Assembly (NCBI GenBank): GCA_014526335.1
Contig: JACTAT010000014.1
Span: forward strand, 4,737,840-4,801,839
DNA: 64,000 nt
Origin: Chrysaora quinquecirrha
Lineage: Eukaryota > Cnidaria > Scyphozoa > Semaeostomeae > Pelagiidae
Reading direction: 5' to 3'
The notes under the pieces were generated by a model, which was not told the DNA's origin, did not search any database, and saw only the letters and a list, made by a program, of their open reading frames with translations. Below are positions 35,274-48,700 of this stretch, in pieces (positions within the stretch are counted from its first letter, which is position 1; each line of letters opens with the position of its first letter). The translations under genes were made by a program, and so were the position numbers.

Positions 35274-37505
35274 TGGTGTATTAAAACTTTATGTGGTTAT
35301 CTTGAAAGGAGTTATGTGTGACTAATTCGGGCGTAAATTCAGCTAGGAAACGCGAATGACCGACTTTTCCCTCATTTTACGTCAGCATCAACTTTTAACA
35401 TATTGATCAATTTTTTATGATTAATTTTTTAACAACAAATTGATATGACGTTATCTGTTCTTATGCTTAGTATCAACACCTTGTCACTTTAAAAGGAAAT
35501 TACCATTCGCCGACTTTAGTCTTTATTTCCATTACAATATTCATCACTTTTATGTCAATCCAGCACGTAATATTCAAACATTTAGCTCTTTTCACTCTTT
35601 TCTATTTAACTTCTTTTCATATTATTGTGTTGTCAACTTTTGCAGCCCAATCTTATTGTGTGCTTTCAAAACCAAGGATTTGCCCCAGACAAAGATGTTA
35701 ATCAATATAAATTTCAATTTTCGTTTAAATGTTGGCTTTGTTCATGGCCTGACAGCTTGACTACCATTCTTTGGGTCCCATTCTTGCAAAATTATTTATC
35801 ATTAACCCCAACTTTGTTTGCTATCTCAAGAATTTAAATTAACAAGCCTTCTGGTCAAATGCCTAGGCCAGTTATCATCCTGACTCTATGGTTATCGTCA
35901 AAGTCAAAGATTAGCCAAGACCATTACGAATCAATAAGCAGAGCACAACGTTACCATGAAATTTTGTTATTAAAATTTAAAACCATGAAACAACCATGAG
36001 GGGTCTTATGATGGCGCCAGGGATAGGGTACCTGCCAAAACGACTGGCTCTTGTGGGTTTTATGTCCTGACGTAAAACTCGTGGGCAGTGAAGACCACAA
36101 ACAATGGTGCTTCAAACGGTCCTTGACTTCTGAATTTGTTCATGATAATGTTTATTTCAAAACACTTCTTGCTGATTGCTGACCCAGTTATTGACAAGAT
36201 GATCTAAAGTATGGAGCACGAAATGACCAATGGCCTGATACTGCAAGCTTTTTCCAACCGAGGTTGAATTTCCACCAATCAAATTACTTCGATTTCTAAG
36301 ATTGACCAATGGGAACGTAACAGGTTTACGAGTTAATTTAGCTAACTCTACCTTGTTACCGTATATACAGTCTACACATAGGTCTACAGATGCTCTACTG
36401 GCCGTATCATCAGTGATAAAAGCTACTTAAAGTTGTTAAAGATCAGACTCTAAAATTTTCTATCGTTTTCAATTTTCTTTTAAACGCCTATTTATATTCA
36501 GTTGATAAAAATTCGCTTGTATTGTAACTGGGGTTTCGTTTTCACTTGTCATAAGATGTATGAATTTTTCTTCAGTTGTTGGAATAATGGATTTGAATTT
36601 GGGGTATAATTCATAAATCATTTTAAGGAAAGTTTTGTGTTCCAAGTTATAGTTTTTACAAGATTGTTTGCGAAATCTTTGATCTTTTTCAATGGAAAGT
36701 TTCATTCGCAACCCCTTTTCTATTGTTAGGCAATGATCACAATGTCTTACCTAGCTAATGTTAATTTTGTAAAAAGTCTTGTATGCTTGGATAAAGGACA
36801 GATCCCGTTCGAAAGAGAGTCCAAATTAGCGGCAAAAGTTCAAAGCTCCTAACTTTTGATCATGTCTGATCAGAGGTCAGCAGTCGAAAAGGTCATGCGC
36901 AGGAGATGTAATCCTCCCACCTTTTAGCTAAGAGTGAGCCAAACAAGCGGACGGTGTTGGAAAATGTTGTTCAAAAAATAATGTAAAATATGTAATAATA
37001 GCTTTCAATCTCTTTCTGTTCAAGGCTGGTTCCTTGGAAATCATTTTCCTCATATGTTTGATTATTTGATTTGAACAAGTTGGCTGTGTACTCCAAACAA
37101 GAAGAGCACAGAAAAGTTAGACTAATGTTAGCTTCTGGAGCTGAGCTCATGTAGCCTACTGGCCTGTTTGTGTCTGTTGAATCTTCCTGTTTAGTTTCCT
37201 CAAGGTAATTCTTCATTTAATATGCATTTCCTCCTCTATTTTTATGGTGAAGCATGTTTAAGAGAATTCTTTTCATCAGTGAGAGTTTGATTGGGCCTCT
37301 GCGAGCGTTGAACTCTAATTAAGAAACTGCAGCAGGCAGGCAAGAGCTCGGGCAACAGGGCAAGGCAAGGGAATTGGAGTGATTTATTTTCTTATCGCTA
37401 AGGCAATATTGAAACTTAACGTTTTGGCATGAAAACACACAGCTTCTTGATAAGAAATAACTAGACTGCAACAAATTAAACCTTTCCGAATGTTTTCGTT
37501 TTTAT
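35274..37505. other. Intergenic region between the dynein light chain and the U6-LINE chimera
   Basis: AT-rich DNA. I see no conserved coding sequence, RNA gene or recognisable repeat on either strand. The first ~200 bp should hold the dynein light chain promoter. Confidence 0.4.
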
Positions 37506-37529
37506 TTTGATAGTATAGTAGATCAAATT

Positions 37530-37609
37530 ATTGGAACGATACAGAGAAGATTAGCATGGCTCCCTGCGCAAGGATGACACGCAAAATCGTGAAGCGTTTC
37601 AAATTTTTT
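37530..37609 (+). pseudogene. 5'-truncated U6 snRNA fused to a LINE
   Basis: From ATTGGAACGATACAGAGAAG (37530) through GCATGGCTCCCTGCGCAAGG, ATGACACGC and GTGAAGCG to the terminal T-run (37604-37609), this matches U6 snRNA, including the catalytic ACAGAGA box and AGC triad. One extra base lies after GGC, with a few changes near the 3' end. The 5' stem-loop (about 27 nt) is absent, and no U6-type TATA/PSE promoter is visible upstream. LINE sequence begins directly after the T-run in the same orientation. Confidence 0.92.
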
Positions 37610-37611
37610 AC

Positions 37612-38138
37612 CTTTCGTCGAGAAAACAAAGCATAGTGATAGTAGGAGACTCGATAATTAAGAATGTCATGCCGCACAAACTCTCGCGATCATTGCAATC
37701 CTATGTCAATAGAATAAGCATTGGGGAATGAAAGCAAGAGAAATGAAACATTATATCATTCCAAGCATTGAGAAACGACCAGATGCTGTGGTTCTACACT
37801 GTGGCATAAATGATCTGATGAACTCCCCCGACCATCCACAACAAATCGGCGAAGAAATTAAAGATGTGGCGATGACGATCAAAAGGCAAATACCAACATG
37901 CAGTATTTTTATTTCAAGTATAGCAAACCAAGTTAAGTATCCTAATCTTAATGAAAACGTGCGTGAATTAAATAGCATTTTGCTCAATGTATGCGAAAGC
38001 AATAGCTTTCAATACATTGATAATAGTAACATCATTCAAGAGGACCTTAACAATAGCGGACTTCACCTTAATAAAAAAGGTAGCACTAAACTTGCCTGCA
38101 ACTTCAGAGATTGCATTAAAGCGAATCAGCGTGCATGA
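37612..38138 (+). CDS. LINE ORF1 C-terminal part, SGNH/esterase-like
   Basis: Reads IVIVGDSIIKNV (block I GDS), VVLHCGINDLMNSPD (block with GxND) and DNSGLHLNKKGSTKLA-like NNSGLHLNKKGSTKLA (D/H block replaced by GLH), the order expected of SGNH hydrolases. The N-terminal part of ORF1 is missing at the U6 junction, and a one-base break lies at the G-run 37723-37726. Such esterase domains in CR1-like elements are thought to help the RNP or membrane passage; the exact role is not established. Confidence 0.8.
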
Positions 38139-38186
38139 CTTAACACTGGTAAAGTAAATTTAAATAAATCTAATGAGAGCAATGAA

Positions 38187-41097
38187 ATGGTTAACAATTA
38201 CAATGAACTGAAAGAAGCCAGGTTAAGAAACCCGAAAAATCCGATTCTTGCTCACTTAAACATAAATAGTTTAAGAAATAAGTTTTGCGAGCTGAAAGAT
38301 CTTATTGCTGCAAGCTCATATGATTGCATTGTTATTAGTGAAACAAAACTCGACGAAACATTCTCTACTGCACAATTCCTTGTCCCCGGGTACAAAACAC
38401 CTTATCGTGCGGACAGAAATTCTTACGGTGGTGGTTTACTCGTTTACGTTAAAGAATCTCTCAAATGTAAAAGACTTGAAAATTTTGAGGAAAAGGGGAT
38501 TGAAAGCATCTGTTTTGAAATAAACCTTCGTAAGGAAAAATGGGCTATTGTTGCTACCTATAATCCACCAAATGCTAGCAATGAAAATTTTAAAAACTCT
38601 CTTATTAAATCAGTTGATAAATGTAGTTCAAATTACGATAATTTTATTGTTATAGGCGATCTTAATCTTATCCCCTCTAATCAATATCTTAAAACGATAT
38701 GCTCTTCTTTAGGGTTAACTAATCTTATCAAAGAACCAACATGCTATAAACCAAACTGTAACCCCTCATTAATTGACGTTATATTAACTAATAGAAAACA
38801 TAATTTTAAAAATAGTCAAACGATCGAAACAAGTCTAAGCGACTTTCATAAACTAATTCTTACTACATGGAAAACTTCACTCCCAAAACACCATCCTAAC
38901 ATTATACACTACAGAGACCTGAGTAATTTTAATGAAAATGCTTTCTGTCGAGACTTGTCAGAAGCACCCTTTCATCTTTGCGAGCTTTTGCAGGACAGTA
39001 GTGAAGCTCTCGACTACTTTCAAGAAATCTTTATTGGCATTGTTAATAAACATGCTCCCTTAAATCTAGAGTAGTACGAGCAAACAACAAACCTCTTACT
39101 AAAATTCATCGAAAAGCAATCATGTTAAGAACCAAGCTGAAAAATGCTTATAATAAATGCAGGACAAACGAGAACTTTGAAAAATATAAAAGCAGCGTAA
39201 TCATTGTGCAAATCTTAGACAACGTTTGAAATCTGATTATTTCACAAAAATTTGCCAAAATGGTACGCTAGACTCAAAAACGTTCTGGAAAAAATTAAAA
39301 CCATATTTCTTTAGTAAAGGTCACAACGATTCTGAAATTACTATCTCTGAGAATGACTGTCTTGTTAGTGACCCTCAATCAGTAGCTGAAATTATGAATA
39401 AACATTTCGCAAGTATTGGTAAAATAAACAAACCAAATGGGAAAGAGGGAGACAGTGATCATCTATCAATATCAGATATTGTAAGAAACTTTCAGAACCA
39501 TCCGAGTATTAGAAAAATCAAAACTTGTTTGCCTGATAATAAAACCTTAAAAATTACACCAGTGCCAAGAGAGGCACTGAGGCACATAATTAACAAACTT
39601 GACCATAAAAAAGCAACTGGGCACGATATGGTAAATGCTAAATTTCTAAAAATCTCCGTTAATATCATTCTACAGCCATTACTCGATATTCTAAACAAAT
39701 GTATCCTACAAGGAACCTTTCCTAAATCCTTGAAAAAAGCCGTAGTTACACCGGTATATAAGAAAAAAGATCCTTTTAATAAAGAGAACTATAGACCTAT
39801 CAGTTTACTAACAACCTTCTCTAAAGTGTTCGAAAAGCTATCGAGCGTCAACTCTCTCCTTTCTTCGAAGATAAGTTTTCAAAATATCTATGTGCTTACA
39901 GAAAACATTTTCTTCACAACATGCTCTCTTCAGATTAATAGAAGACTGGAAATCAGGACTTGAAAAAAATAAGCATATAGGTGCAGTCCTCATGGACTTA
40001 TCTAAAGCCTTCGACTGCCTCCCAAAAAACCTTCTTCTTGCAAAACTACACGCTTATGGAGTGGATCAAGGATCTCTATTGCTTATACAAAACTATCTAT
40101 CTGACAGAGAACAGAAAGTAAAAGTTAAAGGAAGATATAGTTCTTGGGGTAAACTAGGACAAGGAGTCCCACAAGGATCGATTTTAGGACCACTTCTTTT
40201 CAATGCTTTTATTAATGATATTTTTTACAACCTTACTGAGGGCTCTCTGTGTAATTTTGCGGATGATAATACAATATCTATAACTGCTAATAGTACTGGC
40301 GAATTATTAAATCTAATAAAATCAAACACCGAAAATTGCATTAAATGGTTTAAAGAAAATGAAATGACTGCAAATCCATCTAAATTTCAGGCAATTACTA
40401 TTGGTAATAAAGATAGAAATATAGATGAATTTGAAATTGATCCTAATTTTAGCATAAAAGTAGACAGTACTGTTACACTCCTTGGAGTTGAATTGGATGA
40501 AAACTTAAAGTTTGATTCTCATATTGACAAAATCTGCAAGAAAGCAGCTAAACAGCTCAACTCACTCAAACGTATTGCGAAATACATGGGTGATAAAGAA
40601 AAAAAGATAATCATTAATTCTTTCATACTATGTCATTTTAACTATTGCCCATTGATATGGATGCTATGTAACAAGAGTTGCCAAGATAAACTTGAAAAAT
40701 AAATGAAAGAGCTTTACGCTTAGCATACTCAGACTATACTTCCTCGTATGAAATCTTGCTTACAAAATGCAATGAAACTACCATCCATATTCAATCGATC
40801 AGGCTTCTAGCATTAGAAATCTACAAGACTTTAAATAATCTTAATCCTGTATTTATGAGGGATTATTTTATACCAAAGCGAGTAGACCACGATCTCCGCA
40901 GAACGAACCCTCTACAAATACCAAAAGTTAGAACAACCGCTTACGGTATAAATTCTTTATGTTTCCAGGGACCAAAAATCTGGAACGCCCTTCCTGCTGA
41001 AACTAAATCAGCCCAAAATATAAAACAGTTTAAAAGTTTTACGAAAAATTGGTTTCTAAACAATAAATGCGCTTGCTCATATTGCAATAAGTCATAG
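38187..41097 (+). CDS. LINE ORF2: AP endonuclease and reverse transcriptase
   Basis: Endonuclease block 38187-39070: HLNINSLRNKF, IVISETKLDE, YGGGLLVYVKE, IVIGDLNLIPSN and the C-terminal SDFHKLILTT. Reverse transcriptase from about 39226: YRPISLLTTFSKVFEK, MDLSKAFDCL, GVPQGSILGPLLFNAFIND and the catalytic FADDNT box, followed by the thumb and a C-terminal region to 41097. Four one-base breaks (39062-39064, 39188-39191, near 39839, 40695-40699) split the frame; each is consistent with one lost base. No RNase H domain is seen. Enzyme function: target-primed reverse transcription of its own RNA. Confidence 0.88.
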
Positions 41098-41201
41098 CCA
41101 ATGCAATCTCTGAGGTTGCTCAATGTTAGTATGAATTAGTGAAGTATCACTATCGTAGCACTAACAGTAAATAATTATTATACTATTATTATACTATCAA
41201 A

Positions 41202-42709
41202 GACCAAATAACATGAGCTGCTACCATAACGAAACAACCAGAATAAAATAGAAAATATCTCGAAACCAAAACAAAATAAAGACATCTAATGTCCTTTTGT
41301 TAGATTTCAAATGTCAGGATATATTTGCTTTCATCTTACTATGATTACTGATTAGAAATGGGTAGCATTTTTGCAGTCTGAAAAATTTTGACTGATTCTG
41401 AAGTTATTTTCTTCCATTTCATTCAGTTTTTATGTTGAATTATTTATAAAGTTTTTCATTTGCAAACCAAAACATGTGTAAGATACTTGACAGAAAAAAG
41501 CTGGTGCTCAAACTGAGAGCATCAAAAATATACAAAGGAAGGATTTGTTGTTTGTAATAGACCAGCCCAATGAGATTATGTTTTTGAAAGGCTGTCTTAG
41601 GGATGAATTAATTAAGTATTTTAAGAGCCCCTGATGCCCATTTGGTTTGGTGGTGGTGGTGGTGGGTGTTTTCACAGTGGTGTAGCCAAGGAGGGCACAG
41701 GGTAAGCAGTTACCCCCTCCCAGAGTATCGCCATGATACGTTTTGTATATGGGCTAAAATTGTGTTAACAGAATGTAGGGTACCTAGTTCTTTGTACTTA
41801 TAACCACACCCTAATTTTCCTTGACCACACCCTTTTGCCCCTCCAATGTTGAATGTCTGGTTATGCCATTGTGGGTTCATCAAGTTCAGATTACTGTAGA
41901 TAAACCCCCTTCTTGCTTATTGTCATTGTTCCCCCAGGCACAATGCTGAAAATCACCATCCTATTGTAATTGTTGTTATTACCATCTATCCTCATCCGGA
42001 TGATGATTTATAGGTTGATTATGATAATGATGGTCTTAATTTCATGATTCCCTATTGTGATCATGATTACGTGCTTGATCATGATCATGCGGATTATATT
42101 AGATTGTGATAAGTGTTACTCTTGAAGAGGATGTTGTCATGTTGATGATTATGATTGTCATGATGATTATGGTGATTACAGTCATGTAGATCATTGTGAT
42201 AGTTCATCATGATTACTTTATTATGATTATGGTTTTAATAGTGCCTTCATTTGGTCATGCTTATAACAAATTTTCACAATGATAAACAATGTTCATCATA
42301 ATCATAACCAGCATGGCAGTGATGATTTTTCTGTTTACCAGCTGATTTTTTGAAAAATTGTTTTGCCATCCATTTGCTTGCTTATGAAACTTGGGTGTAA
42401 TTTGAAAAACAGCTGATTTTTGAATTTTGTTTGTCAAACAGAAGTATGATAAGCATCCATGTTGCATGACAAGTTTTTTGAACCTTTTTGTTAATTTTGA
42501 AAGTACATATCATACATTAGTTCATTATTTCATACAATTATTGCGTACTACTTTAAGGCCCTTGTTTATTGAGAATTATATTTCATATAATCACAAATTG
42601 TGTGATTCCTTTTTATTGTTTATTTACAGGGTCCTTCTGCAATCAAAATGGCTTAAAATAGATCACTCAAAACATAGATTTTGAAATGGATGATTGAATT
42701 GTTTAAATA
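41202..42709. other. Upstream region of the ITPRID-like gene
   Basis: Unique AT-rich DNA with a loosely GAT/ATG-rich tract at about 41960-42310. Untranslated leader exons of the downstream gene may lie here; none could be defined. Confidence 0.4.
41960..42310. repeat. Degenerate GAT-rich tract
   Basis: Repeated GATGATTATGATTGTCATGA-like motifs, interrupted throughout. It is an older relative of the trinucleotide arrays at 3528 and 28470. Confidence 0.65.
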
Positions 42710-45700
42710 ATGGAAGCTAAGAATGACAGTCAGGAAGAAGTACCTTCACCAACACTTCAAACACTTAAAACTTTAGAGAGTAAGTTATTCATGCTTTAAG
42801 TTTCATTAATTAAGTTGCCTCAGGTCCTTGCCCAAAAACTTTGAATCCTTTCACATCTTATGCTGATGCTATGTTGCTATGGTGTCATTAGGGTCTTAGA
42901 AGTAGCAAACAAGCCAGGGTGGAATCCATGCAATCTTGATGCCTGGGATTACGGCAAGGAAAACTGCTTTCACAGGAGCAAAACAATAGGCTAATTGTAT
43001 TTTCAAGATTTATGCAAATATGCCAACAATTTTGCAGACTCCATGCTAGATATTTCTCCAGCGTGGGCAACATGGATTTCACCCTGGCAAGCAAGCAAAT
43101 AAGCAATCTTTATTTGTAAGAGCAGCTATGTGGACCTGCAGCTTAAGTAGATATACCAATAAGACCTTGAACCTGGCTGGGACTCAAATCCCAACCCATC
43201 TGAGTGCAGTAACCAGAAGCTATTTAGATTGAGCTGCTTCAGGCTAGCTGTTGTTGTTACTTATTTGTTCCCTAAATCTATTTTGCCAATGTACTATAGT
43301 CCACTGGATTTGCAACACAATAGTTTCGTAATTAGATATTGTAAATGGTATAGGGGAAAGCCAAGCGGCATAAGGGGTAGTTGCCCCTTGACTAGCCCCA
43401 AGCAATGTCTTGCATATAGCAAAAATCTTATTTTAAAGTGTTACATGATAGTTGTTGCTTTTTTCTATATGACCTAGTTTTCTTTGCTGAAACCCTAATG
43501 TCCCCCAGTATTTGATCTCTGGCTACTCTACTGGTTGTTGTTGTAACTCTCATCTTGTTTGCCTTCCCATTCCAGGGTCCTGGACAGGTGGTAGTAATGA
43601 CAGTGTACAACAATGGATTGACAGTCTAAATGAGGCTGATTTTGTCAGTGCATTGGAAGAGAGACCAATTACTCCAAATGAGAACAATGATAATGCAACA
43701 GGTGCATTCACAGATGTTTCTTTTCTGCCGTTGCCTGGCAGCCAAGGTGAGCAAAACACGCATTGTTGTTTTTTGTAGAAGTAAACATTATAAATGTAAG
43801 CATGATACTTAAAGATTCTTTTCTGACACTCTGCAAATGCATGGGTACAACACCACTAAAAAATGAAAGTGTGTTAGTGCATTTAGAATGCCATAACGTT
43901 TTTTGTGGCAAATGGTAGCACTGATAACATTTGAAAAGTGTTGCCTTGTGTATAAGCCCTATCTTGTTCTGTTCTTCGAAAATTGTGTAACTTGAGCATG
44001 CATTGGGGTTGCAGAGTAGTGGCAATGCTGTGGGGCACTAATTCACAGAGGCTCTCATTCAGATGGGGGGAGTTTAATCAAGGAAGTATTGTATGTAACA
44101 AAGAGTTCTGTTTGTATCAGCTTTATGACAAGCAATGTGCTGATTATTGATTTTTACCTTGCAGATGATGATGAGCTGCTCTTGGGTGCTGATGCAAAAT
44201 CTCTTTCTCGAACCAGCTCATGTAAGGGATTTTCTCCGAGACTCTCACCTTTGATTCTTGAGGATAGTGAGCCTGCCTACCCTCTTTGGTAAGTAAATTG
44301 TAATGTTATAATGTTAGACTAGAAAGCTAGTTCATTCATGGGTGCTGATGTCTAACAAATCTTCATTACCGAGCTACTTGTTCACCTCAGCCGAGAAGCA
44401 TTTCACGATTTTGAAAGGTGTACGAGATTCCTGTTGGAACATAAGAATTTCCAAAGGATTTTCATGAAATCGATAGAATTTACAGTAAGGGTGTACGAGA
44501 TTCCCAATCAGTGAATTGCCTGCTAGACCTCAACCCTTAAAATCATTAATTAAAGGGTCGAAAATAAGAACAATCACGGTTAAAAGGGGGGCAGTGAAAG
44601 AGATTGCCTGGCCCTTTTTGAGAGCTAACCTGCTCCTGGAATCACCACCTGTTTTCCTTACCTTTGAATTTTGTGGAATCTCAAATCCTGGAGGTCTTTA
44701 TGAGGGAAAATCGCTACTATGAGCTAGTTTTGACAACAGATTTTGACATTCATTAAGCATTAGGGTACAGACGGGATATACCGACGACGTTTCGCTAAAA
44801 ATAATGAACGTCTCACAGACCTCTATATATTGATCAGATTTTGCGTATTGCATTTCGCCTAGTTACCCGAAAAATTGCTAATCCTGTTTGAGTTAGAGAA
44901 AATCGATGCTCCTTCACATTACTTTCATCTCTAATTAAGGTGCCCCACACCATCTCTCTTTATTATTTCCTGCACTTTAGCAACCTCCATTTGTTGGGTA
45001 ACGTATTATCGATCACCGGATTCAAGTTGTTGCTGCTTCCCAAAAGTGGCTATAGAGATAGTATAGAGTTAGTAGTTGTGGTTGCTGTCTCTGATGAGAT
45101 GTAATAAGTCTATATTGAACCCAAGGAAGTTTGGTTTTAAGCCTCGCTTTCAGCTCGTTATCAGGATTTGTTAGTTTGAATTATAGCCGCATTGACCCTC
45201 GTGGAGATAGAAAGTACAGTTCAAAATGGACTACATTGAGTATTTCATTTTAAAATTGTGAGCAGTGATAAATGTTGATGATTTATACTTTGCATAATAA
45301 TGCCGAGACAAAATTCAAGGAGAATCTCTCATTTGATCATGCTTGATTTCAGTAATGGAAGCATCGATATAGATGCTATAGATGAGCAGAAAGATGGAGA
45401 AGATGTCGAAAAATGTGATCAGAATAGCGATGGATGCTCCGATTCAGTTATTAGTAAAGATAAAGAAAATAATAAGCAAATTATCAACTCAAGATCAGAC
45501 TCAATGGGAAGGTAAGAAGTTTTGTATTTATTGTTATTTTTGGTTGAATTTTTAAATTTTCGAAACTTAAGTTTCTGACTCAAGTCAGGTGTTTAATTGT
45601 AGGAGCATAAAACATTGTTGAATTCCCCTCATATCGTTTCGTTTTCACGCTTGTAAATTTTATATTTACAAAAGCAAATTCTCTAACTTCTATGGATGTT

Positions 45701-48700
45701 TTCGCCGTTTCAAATGCTACTCAAATTTGGTTTTATAGTAGTCGACAAAAATTTCTGATTTTCACGTCCAATTAATTCTGTCTCCAACTTAAAGCTTCTG
45801 AATGCTGAAGAAAATTATTCTAGAAGTTATTTCGGATTAGATGTTTTTATATAAAATGGAAGAATTTCGTTAGATTAGGTTTCTATAATAATAAATTTCT
45901 AAAATAAAGTTTTCTCGTCTTGCCAAAAGATTTCAGGCACTGTGAATTGCTAACATGTTTATTATTTTGAAATATTTTGCAGCTGCACTTTGGGACTTTT
46001 GCTTTTTCAGAATATTCTGTTTTGTTTGGCCTTATCCATATTATGTTAAGATTATTTTCGTCAGAAACCAATAAAGTTGTTGCCAACAAAATTAAAAAAG
46101 TATTGGAACTTTACTGATTGTTTTTCACGAAAATAAGATGTTATTTTTTTGTCATTTGAATTTTCAAATATTTTTCCAAAGATTGGAAAATCAACTCTGT
46201 CGCTTTTGCTTGAAAATCAACATTTTGTTCGCTGTCATTCACTCCACATGTCTGCCAGTAATAATGAAGTTATATAAATTTTCAATGATGTGCTTTTATA
46301 TCAGAACATTTTATAAGATCACGAGCCTGGATTTTAGCCAAAATGTAAGAGCATGCTAACAAACTGAGGCTCAGTGAAATCGCAAAAACATCATGCTGAA
46401 TTTAGCATCGGAAGTTTTTAACAAGGTTGCTTCATGACTTCATTACAGAACTAACTGTTTGAGGGGTAATTCACTCCTTGGAGTCTCGTACAGCCTTTGC
46501 TGGGGTTTCCATTGTTTGCATGGAAATATTTTGAAAATCCTTCTGTTTCAACGGGAATCCCGTACTCCTTTTCAAGGCGTGAATTGCCCCTCGGTGTTGT
46601 ATGTTAACCTAAAAATTGCTGCGTCAATTTGGGGCCAATTTCCTTTTTCCTGATAATAGCGTTTTGATCTGAGGAACTGAACTAAGATTGGATTCAGAAC
46701 ATTTCAGCCTAATGATATAAGGACATTAAGAAACAGCCACCCTCCATAAGATTTTACTGGTTCTTGTAAGGAAGAATTGTTATAATATGGAGGGATGGAG
46801 CCTATCCAAGCAACTGGTCAATAAGCAACCAGGGCTGCGATTCTGTTAAACTTTTTGGTTGAAATAACTTTCTTTATACAGTATATCATTGCAAACATGT
46901 CAATTACATTGAAGCGCAAGAGAAAATCCAAAACAAGAGTTTTTAGGGGGTACCAGTCATTCTGTGAAGGCTGAAATACTTGATTTTTTTGCAACTTTGA
47001 GGGCTGGACTAAAACTCCAGTTGCTTATTAAAAAAAGTGTTTGGTTCGTTGCTGTGTGCATGTTTTGAGACATGTTGAATTTGTAGAATTTTGAATCACT
47101 CGAATGTCTTTGTAAGATCATCCGATATAATTGTGTGCACTAAGCAGCTGGAAGGGCTCGCTCTGTATCCACTGTGCATTATAATAATCAAAACTGTCAA
47201 ATTTAGTCGTGTAGAGAAAAGGATTCATTTGAAAGAGGGCAATTAGGCAAATACGCTGCACGGTGTTTTTATTCCTAAGCAACAAGGGCTGAGCACTAGA
47301 ATAAGAAGGGGTCTCATGTTTATGTTGAGAGTAAAAGTTATTCAGAGTTTAAACTGGATTGGACAGAGGGTATTAATATAAATGCAAGATCTTTCACGTT
47401 ATGCAACGAATTTTTCAAACAGAATAACACCCAACCTTGAGCCCATAGTTTCAGGGCAACAGCTTGAAACAAGCTAAAAGTTGGAAGTAAGTCTCTTTTT
47501 AGCCATTCTTGTAGCTTCAGAATGTTAGTTTGGAGATAGCACTAGCTTCTATTGGTCTAAGAAGTAAGATCATCGGTTTCCCCTAGCGTGATGCTATGTG
47601 AGGAATAACACCCCTTTTGTAACTTTTCTAGTTCCACGCGATTAGCGTTGTGCAGTCACGTGATTTTAGCGGAGAATTAAGCCCCTTTATAGCCTGGTTG
47701 TAGTTTTGCGATCAAAATAAACGGTTTTTCTTTAAAGTCATCAAATTACAAAGAACTAAACCATGAAATAAGGATGAAATTCTTTTTATTTGTTGTCAGC
47801 TTTGTCCTGTTTAATATCTTAAATCAATCTTTTGTTTGACGATTTTTGAGCTCAAATCTTTTTCTTAAAAATCATGAAAGGAATTTCTTATTTGCTTAAG
47901 CAAGTACTTTTTAATTCCACATCAGACAAAGGAAACTGTTTCCAAGAGCCCTTGCGCCATTTTGTGCTGGCCTAGTAGCCATTTTGAATACGGGAGTACC
48001 GATTGTTCATATTTCTCTTTTTAATAGATTATTTTCTTTAGTTTGCAGGACATCCCATCTTTGTTGGCTGCCATGGAAACCGATCCTGAGGAAACGCTAA
48101 TATCTCTTGGATTTGGCCAACTGTCTTTCGCATCCCTTCTCCATCGTATCCCTGTGCGGTTTTTGAAACATGCATCCGAGGCCAAAGGAATTGACACTGA
48201 AAAGTTCTATTATGATGCAGTAGAGTCGGAGGACAAGGTTTGTAGCCTATCTTGACTTAACTTGACTTGACTTGACTCGACTCGATTATACATTACTTTG
48301 TGTTTGTTACCTTACTTTTCTTTGCTTTACGTAAATTTACTTTAGTTTACTTTACTTTTTTAACCCCACGCTACTTAACTTTCCTTTACTTTACTATACT
48401 TTACTTTACTTTACTTTACTTTACTTGGCTTGACTCGACTCGACTCGACTCGACTTGACTCGACTTGACTTGACTTGACTTGACTTTCTTCTACTTTTAC
48501 TTTACTTCAGTTAAATTTATTTTTCTTTAGTTTCTTTAACTTCACTTTTCTCTTTCTTTCCTATACTTCTGTTTAATTTGCTTTTAGTTTTTCTAACTTA
48601 ACTCCACGTATCTTAGCTAAATTAACTTAACTTTTTCTAGTTCACATAACTTTGCTTTACTTCATTGTACTTTTATTTTCGTTTTTTTTCCTTATTTGAC

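Larger units (their letters stand above)
37610..41201 (+). mobile_element. CR1-like non-LTR retrotransposon, near complete
   Basis: Contains an SGNH/esterase-type ORF1 segment, an AP endonuclease, a reverse transcriptase and a 3' UTR ending in two ATTATTATACT units (about 41177-41198). An esterase domain in ORF1 is characteristic of CR1-like elements. All internal frame breaks are single-base and lie in short runs (37723-37726, 39062-39064, 39188-39191, near 39839, 40695-40699), so the element may be intact and young. The 5' junction is with the U6 fragment. No target-site duplication was found. Confidence 0.88.

Noticed and set aside
37530..37609. A functional U6 snRNA gene
   Set aside because: The 5' stem-loop is missing and there is no upstream snRNA promoter.
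43139..43245. tRNA gene or tRNA-derived SINE on the minus strand
   Set aside because: A B-box-like GATTTGAGTCCC is present, but no cloverleaf with acceptor stem could be built.
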